In this document: positions 16,301-19,977 of the stretch, piece by piece | How positions within the stretch are numbered: the first letter of the stretch is position 1 | How the letters are laid out: the number at the start of each line of letters is the position of its first letter | Source of the DNA: an uncultured Bacteroidota bacterium | Lineage (GTDB): Bacteria; Bacteroidota; Bacteroidia; Flavobacteriales; Flavobacteriaceae | Direction: 5' to 3' | Assembly: GCA_903879875.1 (NCBI GenBank) | Contig: CAIRNC010000175.1 | Location: 1 to 19,977 of the forward strand | Length of the DNA stretch: 19,977 bases | Notes under the pieces: model-generated | Told to the model about the DNA's origin: nothing | What the model saw: only the letters and a program-made list of their open reading frames with translations | Database searches by the model: none | Made by a program: the position numbers and the translations under genes

Positions 16301-17406
16301 GAATGGTAACTTATAATTTCCCAATAAGCACTTTACAAAGTTACTCTGATGTAGGTGTAGCCGTAGTTCCTTATACTGCGCCACGTGCAGGAGCAACATA
16401 CAAAAACATTGTGGTGTATGCCAACCTTGGAAACCAACCTATTGCTTCAGGAACAATTACTTATACTTGCGATGCTGGAACAACCATTGCAACAGTGTCA
16501 CAAACAGGTACGACAAGTATTCCAAATGGATTCACTTATGATTTCACTAATTTGCTGCCTTTTGAAACAAGAGCCATCGTAGTAAATTTGAATGTTCCTA
16601 CGATACCAACAGTTGCTATTGGTGACCTTCTGACCAATACCGTTACCATAACTCCTCCAACAGGTGATCTTGTTGTTACCAATAATGCAGGTGCTTCGAC
16701 ACAAGCCATCGTTGCTGCCTATGACCCTAATGACAAAGTAGAAGCTCATGGAGAAAAAATTAGATTCGCTAGTTTTTCATCCGATGAATATTTGTATTAT
16801 ACTATACGTTTTGAAAATACAGGAAACATTAGCGCAATTAATGTGAGAGTTAATGATGTTTTAGATTCAAAAATTGACGAAACATCTGTAAAAATGGTAA
16901 ACGCCAGCCATGCTTATACACTAGATAGAGTAGGAACTAATTTAAGCTGGAAATTTGAAAATATTCAATTGCCTGTTTCAATATCAGACACAGATACCGG
17001 AAAAGGATATATTACATTCAAAGCCAAACTAAAACCAGGATTTGCTATTGGTGATATTATACCAAACTTTGCATCTATTTATTTTGACACCAATCCAGCG
17101 ATAATAACCAATACGTTCAACACGGAATTTGTTACCCTTTTAGGAACTACAAGTTTTAACACCGAAGACATTTCTATTTATCCAAACCCATCTAACGATG
17201 TAGTACAAATAACCATTCAAAATACTACAGAAAATATCGAAAGTATTAATATGTATGATGTGTTAGGCAAGTTGGTTAAAAAAGCCTCAACAGTTTCTAA
17301 AAAACAAACAGCTATTGACGTTTCTGATTTAGCCAAAGGAGTTTATGTGGTTGAAATTATTACAGAAAACAAACTAAAACAAGTTAAAAAGTTAGTTGTA
17401 AAATAA
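13381..17406 (+). CDS. Large T9SS cargo protein with CUB and FN3 modules
   Basis: A 1341-residue secreted or cell-surface protein, probably adhesive or matrix-related. Order: signal peptide 1-22 (ends SLSAQ); CUB-like domain about 26-131 (four Cys: 26, 51, 108, 130); FN3 about 138-228 and 230-320; second CUB-like domain about 329-448; FN3 about 453-545 and 547-637; a region 640-730; a beta-rich region about 735-876 resembling pre-peptidase C-terminal domains; a segment with LDTNSNGTQD (892-901), like Cna-B/SdrD repeats; a DUF11-like region about 985-1105; a conserved block about 1113-1245 (YDPNDK, FENTGN, IYFDTNPAI) often found before sorting domains; and a T9SS type A sorting domain about 1262-1341 (IYPNPS, MYDVLGKLV, LAKGVYVVEI, KKLVVK). 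The sorting domain is removed on export through the outer membrane. No enzyme domain is seen. Confidence 0.9.
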   Translation: MKKSILFSLFALLFSAFSLSAQTVTCGSNFSDPGGPNANYSDGANVTTTICPTNPGDAVTVTFSSFDIEANFDFLKVYDGTSATAPLLATYSGTTIPSPITASNTSGCLTFVFTSDSVVNKPGWVAMVSCGVYVPITCPKPIAITATAVTSSGATINWTETGTATQWEVLALPAGTVPTSTSVGTIATTQPFQMSGMNLGSTYNVYVRALCSPTDISAWSTATTVIAQLCAAPTQVIASNITQTSATVSWVNTTNATSWQIATQLSSVTTTPTSGTVCNSNANYPLTGLLSGTAYKVYVKADCGDGTFSAWSVVYTFTTLAPSLTTPVCGDVFVDNGGLSLNYYNYTNSAVTIYPTNPGEVVTVTFNSFDVETTFDGLYVYNGNSTSATQISSTNAAGSIPGGLPGAFWGTVNPGPFTSTSPDGSLTFKFISDYTVNKTGWSANVTCGPAPSCPTPMYASAATNITQTGATFNWTETGSATQWEVLVQPATSTAPTASATGIIASANTFTAIGLNNATAYKAYVRAVCSATDASLWSNVSAFTTAACSVPLGLSATGITGTSATLSWTIGSATQWEVLIQPSANTAPTATTAGIATNTNNYNTTGLTCGTTYNLYVRSICSTTQTSAWSSAYSFTTTANQVALTNLNQCDDDMNGTVIFDLTSVQSQINTTLPLQYYVSLTNATAQINPIANPTTYAISSSSTAVTIFVKTANSGPCETIYTFQLHAYSDCNLAHICNQANSLCGSLGIPYTNTHNGINAETGNNYGCLYSTPNPTWFYLPISNAGVLNLTIEQNDAIGFNGLGRDVDYIVYGPFSNPTTPCSTGLNTINTVSCSYSAAPIEHPVIPNAQVGQYYLLMVTNFSNQPGFIRITVDPASTASIDCSGLRLNAFLDTNSNGTQDTTEQNFPLGQFHYEINSNGNPHNIISPTGIYNIYDLNATNSYNLSYTLDPAYSAMYGVTTSSYPNVNVVIGGGMVTYNFPISTLQSYSDVGVAVVPYTAPRAGATYKNIVVYANLGNQPIASGTITYTCDAGTTIATVSQTGTTSIPNGFTYDFTNLLPFETRAIVVNLNVPTIPTVAIGDLLTNTVTITPPTGDLVVTNNAGASTQAIVAAYDPNDKVEAHGEKIRFASFSSDEYLYYTIRFENTGNISAINVRVNDVLDSKIDETSVKMVNASHAYTLDRVGTNLSWKFENIQLPVSISDTDTGKGYITFKAKLKPGFAIGDIIPNFASIYFDTNPAIITNTFNTEFVTLLGTTSFNTEDISIYPNPSNDVVQITIQNTTENIESINMYDVLGKLVKKASTVSKKQTAIDVSDLAKGVYVVEIITENKLKQVKKLVVK

Positions 17407-17476
17407 TATAGACGTAATTTCAACTCTATTTCAGTTATTATTCAGTTGCTGTTAAATTAATGCAATTGACAAAAAC

Positions 17477-17514
17477 AAAAAAATCCCGACTCATTAATGA
17501 GTTGGGATTTTTTT
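17477..17514 (+). terminator. Terminator after the CUB/FN3 gene
   Basis: A near-perfect stem (17479-17493 with 17498-17512, one G-U wobble) has a 4-base loop at the centre of TCATTAATGA (17491-17500), A/T flanks and a T-rich tail. It lies about 75 bases after the stop; the bases between hold nothing I recognise. Confidence 0.85.
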
Positions 17515-17659
17515 ATAATAATGACAGGCTTAACTTAAAATAGTGCCTTTACTTATCCCAATAACGAATTGTTACTTCATCATCCACTTTTCAGTAGCAC
17601 TGCCTTTGTCGGAGGATATTTTTAAGAAATATTTGCATGATTTCAAGATAGAAAATAAT

Positions 17660-17744
17660 TAGTGATTGGTAAATAGTGATTAGTGAATTGTGTTTTTACC
17701 GCAAGGTTCGCAAAGGAAAAGAGCAAGGAACGCAAAAATGGAGA
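17660..17744. repeat. Short tandem repeats: TAGTGAT and a GCAAGG 22-bp pair
   Basis: TAGTGAT or a one-base variant occurs at 17660-17666, 17674-17680 and 17681-17687, in 7-base register. Next, GCAAGGTTCGCAAA (from 17701) and GCAAGGAACGCAAA (from 17723) form two tandem units exactly 22 bases apart, 15 of 22 positions alike. Words of the form GCAAGG..CGCAAA are common debris in Bacteroidota gene-free DNA. The 17521-17655 stretch before it shows no supported gene. Confidence 0.5.
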
Positions 17745-17852
17745 TTAGAGAATGATAAAGATTAGAATATTGTAAATGGGCACTAATCTACCCGATACGT
17801 TTCGCTAGTAAAAGATGGGTATTGAAAAAAGCCTGCTAATAAAACATTAAAT

Positions 17853-18072
17853 CGATTCGTCAGGCACTATTTTTCAGTTCGTCCCGATGATAAAATCGTT
17901 TCGTCCTGATGATAAAAGTAAAAGATGTACATCTTTTAGGTAAAACATGTATATCTTTTAGTCTATTCCTCTACATCTTTTGGGTGAAAGATGTACATCT
18001 TTTGTAAAATAGTTAAGTATCAACAAAAAAATAGTTCTTGATGAACTGAAAAATACTTCGGGAAGAAATGAA
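17853..18072. repeat. Composite 22-bp periodic array of ten units
   Basis: Unit starts are spaced exactly 22 bases, from 17853 to 18051. Family A (17853, 17875, 17897) carries TTCGTC at 17856, 17878 and 17900; the last two units agree at 18 of 22 positions and share GATGATAAAA. Family B (17919, 17941, 17963, 17985) carries variants of AAAGATGTACATCTTT, a perfect 16-bp palindrome at 17921-17936 and 17987-18002; the 17919 copy extends to a 20-bp palindrome. Family C (18007, 18029, 18051) starts AAATA and has arms such as AGTTC/GAACT (18033-18047) and CTTC/GAAG (18056-18065). Dyad centres keep the same 22-bp step to within two bases. The array lies between the terminators of two convergent genes. 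It does not code: 22 is not a multiple of 3 and stops are frequent. Its function is unknown. Confidence 0.8.
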
Positions 18073-18173
18073 AAAGTGTACTTGTTGTCTAATCTAGCTT
18101 AGTCGAGCTTTGATATATAAACAAATGGGTTGTTATAAGAAAGAAAACTTGAAAAGCCTTTTGGTGTAAACGT

Positions 18174-18212
18174 AAAAATCCCAACGAATCTATTAAACAC
18201 GTTGGAATTTTT
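18174..18212 (-). terminator. Terminator after the RCC1-repeat gene
   Basis: AAAAATCCCAACG (18174-18186) pairs with CGTTGGAATTTTT (18200-18212) with one mismatch and a 13-base loop. Read on the minus strand it ends in a T run, 20 bases after the stop codon of the RCC1-repeat gene. Bases 18073-18170 hold no supported gene. Confidence 0.75.
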
Positions 18213-18231
18213 ATTTAAGGATCGTGTTGCT

Positions 18232-19605
18232 TTATTTTTTTACAAATTTTAAAATCTCGGTTGTAGTTGCTAGTTGAATTTGAAGCAAATAAAGGCCTGA
18301 TTTTAATTGCGAAATGTTTACTTTGTTGTTTGTAATGGTACCATTAAGACATTTTTTACCCGACACATCCGTTACCAAAATTTGTTCGATATTCGTGTTT
18401 TCAGGAATACTAATTTGAATTTCTTCGATAGCTGGATTGGGATAAATACTACATTTTGGAATGTAAGTAGTGCTTGTGGTGTTTAAAGCCGTTGGACAGG
18501 CTACTGGAATAGGCACCATAGAATCTACTGTTGTGCCATTTCCTAAATTTCCCCAAAAATTCCATCCCCAAGTCCATAACTCGCCACTAGTGGTTAGTGC
18601 AGCCCCACTCTGATTACCCACGGAAACGGATTTCCAATTGGATGCTGTGCCAAATTGTAAAAATTCGTTAGTCAGTTGCACTGTTGAAGTAGAAGGGTAG
18701 CCTAATTTTTTACCCGTGTACCACAAAGTGTTGTCTGTTTTGATAATAGCCGAAGTATCATCGCCACAATCGGTATCTTTTACATAATAGACAGGACAAC
18801 CCGCACAGGTTGTGCCACCTGTTTGACCATACACATTGCTTCCCCAAGTCACCAATAAACTGTTAGATGATTTCACATCATAACTGTGATTTCCCCCAGC
18901 TGTTATCCACTTCACTCCCGTATTATTATAAGAACGAATTTGCGGCGACATAACATAAAGTCCAGAATTCAAACCAATAGGATTGCCAGAATTATAGCCC
19001 CAACCATAAACGGTTCCGTTGGTTTGCAAGGCAAGTGAATACCTGTCGCCTGCAGAGACCATATTCCAAGTACTTAATGTGCCTACTTGTGTAGGAATAT
19101 TTCTGTGATAGCCATCACCATAACCTGCAGTATTGCCCAAAGCATAAAATTCGCTATTGCCCCAAGACCATAAAGTACCGTTGTTTTTGGTTGCTAAAGC
19201 ATGCGAATAGCCCGCCGAAATTGATTTCCAATCCGTATCGGTACCTATTTGAACAGGCGAAATTTTATTTATAAAGGTGCCATCGCCTACTTGTCCATAG
19301 GTATTATTTCCCCATGCCCAAAGCGTTCCATTGTTTTTTAATGCCAAAGTAAATGCAAATGGTCCACCTCCAGCAAAAACAATTTTCCAATCGGAATCGG
19401 TGCCCACTTGTGCTGGCGCATTATTGGAAATGTTTGTACCAATACCTAGTTGTCCGTGACTGTTATTTCCCCATGCCCAAAGGGTATTATTGCCTCCAAT
19501 AGCAAGGGCATGCGTATAACCTACCGAAACCGATTTCCAACATTGGGAATAAGTGAACGAAATCACTAAGAAAAAAACGAGGAAGAATATTTTTTTTGTT
19601 TTCAT
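18232..19605 (-). CDS. RCC1-repeat protein with T9SS sorting domain
   Basis: A 457-residue secreted or surface protein. The signal peptide spans about 1-20 (ends FTYSQ). Residues about 23-370 form a beta-propeller of RCC1-type repeats, each with the pattern WKSVSaGysHALA...NGTLWaWGnN..GQLG.GT. Clear copies begin at W23, W73, W126, W180 and W324, with more degenerate blades between 230 and 320. A T9SS type A sorting domain covers about 386-457 (IYPNPAIEEIQISI, VTDVSGK, LKSGLYLLQI, ILKFVKK). Cysteines at 267, 270 and 280 lie in the divergent blade. RCC1 propellers usually bind proteins or ligands; no enzyme motif is seen. ATG 19605 is chosen over an upstream in-frame ATG at 19650, because that longer start lies within the preceding gene's terminator and ahead of the signal peptide. 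Confidence 0.9.
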   Translation of the reverse strand: MKTKKIFFLVFFLVISFTYSQCWKSVSVGYTHALAIGGNNTLWAWGNNSHGQLGIGTNISNNAPAQVGTDSDWKIVFAGGGPFAFTLALKNNGTLWAWGNNTYGQVGDGTFINKISPVQIGTDTDWKSISAGYSHALATKNNGTLWSWGNSEFYALGNTAGYGDGYHRNIPTQVGTLSTWNMVSAGDRYSLALQTNGTVYGWGYNSGNPIGLNSGLYVMSPQIRSYNNTGVKWITAGGNHSYDVKSSNSLLVTWGSNVYGQTGGTTCAGCPVYYVKDTDCGDDTSAIIKTDNTLWYTGKKLGYPSTSTVQLTNEFLQFGTASNWKSVSVGNQSGAALTTSGELWTWGWNFWGNLGNGTTVDSMVPIPVACPTALNTTSTTYIPKCSIYPNPAIEEIQISIPENTNIEQILVTDVSGKKCLNGTITNNKVNISQLKSGLYLLQIQLATTTEILKFVKK

Positions 19606-19631
19606 ATCTTGTTTGTTTTTATAAAGAGAAA

Positions 19632-19660
19632 CAAAGTAAAAAAAACCCAACTTAAAACAA
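19632..19660 (-). promoter_or_regulatory. Candidate promoter of the RCC1-repeat gene
   Basis: On the minus strand TTG (19660-19658), an 18-base spacer and TTACTTTG (19639-19632) give a promoter one base off the TAnnTTTG consensus, 26 bases before ATG 19605. The -33 word lies at the loop edge of the terminator that ends accC. Confidence 0.35.
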
Positions 19661-19670
19661 GTTGGGTTTT
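19642..19670 (-). terminator. Terminator after accC
   Basis: AAAACCCAACTT (19642-19653) and AAGTTGGGTTTT (19659-19670) form a 12-bp stem with a 5-base loop. Read on the minus strand it is followed by a T run. It lies 9 bases after the accC stop. Confidence 0.9.
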
Positions 19671-19679
19671 TATATTAAT

Positions 19680-19977
19680 CTATTCTAGTTCATTCATTTT
19701 AAAAGTATCCATGAATGCGGTAGTATAATCACCAGCCACATAGCGCGGATCGTCCATTAATTGTCTATGGAACGGTATAGTGGTTTTGATGCCTTCAATT
19801 ACAAATTCGTCCAAAGCCCGTTTCATTTTATTGATGGCTTCTTGACGCGTTTGTGCTGTGGTAATCAGCTTGGCAATCATCGAATCATAATTCGGCGGAA
19901 TGGAATAACCTGAATAGACGTGAGTGTCTAATCGTATTCCGTGTCCACCTGGCGTGTGCAATGTCGTTATCTTCCCT
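19680..19977 (-). CDS. accC: Biotin carboxylase, C-terminal part (cut by window edge)
   Basis: Only the last 98 or so residues are present; the reading frame runs open through the window end (GKITTLHTPGGHGIR...), so the gene starts beyond 19977. Biotin carboxylase is the acetyl-CoA carboxylase subunit that carboxylates the biotin on the carrier protein with ATP and bicarbonate, the first step of fatty acid synthesis. The C-terminal domain is recognised from GGHGIRLDTHVYSGYSIPPNYDSMIAKLI (the VRxD and P.YDsm.aKli blocks), the RALDEFVIEGIKTTIPFH segment and the G.Y.T.FMD ending. These match AccC rather than other biotin-dependent carboxylases, although a subunit of another acyl-CoA carboxylase cannot be excluded without the rest. 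accB would be expected just upstream, outside the window. Confidence 0.88.
   Translation of the reverse strand, partial: GKITTLHTPGGHGIRLDTHVYSGYSIPPNYDSMIAKLITTAQTRQEAINKMKRALDEFVIEGIKTTIPFHRQLMDDPRYVAGDYTTAFMDTFKMNELE

Noticed and set aside
17544..17660. Minus-strand frame ending DKGSATEKWMMK as the tail of a gene
   Set aside because: About 28 codons with a stop just upstream and no recognised family; could be a remnant but cannot be supported.
17853..18072. CRISPR array
   Set aside because: Units are 22 bp with no separate constant repeat and variable spacer; similarity runs through whole units and no cas gene is near.

Overview
The window comes from a low-GC member of the Bacteroidota and looks like a Flavobacterium or close relative. 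Three things point there: two secreted proteins carry C-terminal type IX secretion (T9SS type A, YPNP-type) sorting domains; promoters have the Bacteroidota form TTG/TTTG-N18-20-TAnnTTTG rather than sigma-70 boxes; and start codons lack Shine-Dalgarno sequences and sit behind A-rich leaders. No tRNA, rRNA, insertion sequence or CRISPR array was found.

Layout. (1) 30-935: a probable HNH-type nuclease-like protein, followed by a nested palindromic intergenic element (980-1138). (2) 1300-4301, plus strand: an aldo/keto reductase, a YdfG-like short-chain dehydrogenase and an AlbA_2 (Schlafen-type) protein; the last two are probably cotranscribed. The leader of the AlbA_2 gene has a decayed partial copy upstream of the dehydrogenase. 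(3) 4578-8185, plus: an OmpA-family outer-membrane protein with its own promoter and terminator, then a secreted M3 (Dcp-like) zinc peptidase. (4) 8245-10827, minus: a saccharopine dehydrogenase family protein with a palindrome over its promoter, then a two-gene unit of a DUF3108 secreted protein and a small membrane protein. (5) 10951-13041, plus: a DUF423 membrane protein and ATP-dependent PEP carboxykinase (gluconeogenesis). (6) 13381-17406, plus: a 1341-residue T9SS cargo protein with CUB and fibronectin III modules. (7) 17407-18231: an 825-base gene-free, repeat-rich stretch. (8) 18232-19605, minus: an RCC1-repeat T9SS cargo protein. (9) 19680-19977, minus: the C-terminal end of biotin carboxylase (accC), cut by the window edge.

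Most of the coding content is ordinary housekeeping and envelope function. The most unusual structure is non-coding. Between the terminators of the two convergent T9SS cargo genes lies an array with an exact 22-bp period, about ten units at 17853-18072. It is built from three sequence families, several units are themselves palindromes, and the outer families are related in opposite orientation. I do not recognise it as a named element.
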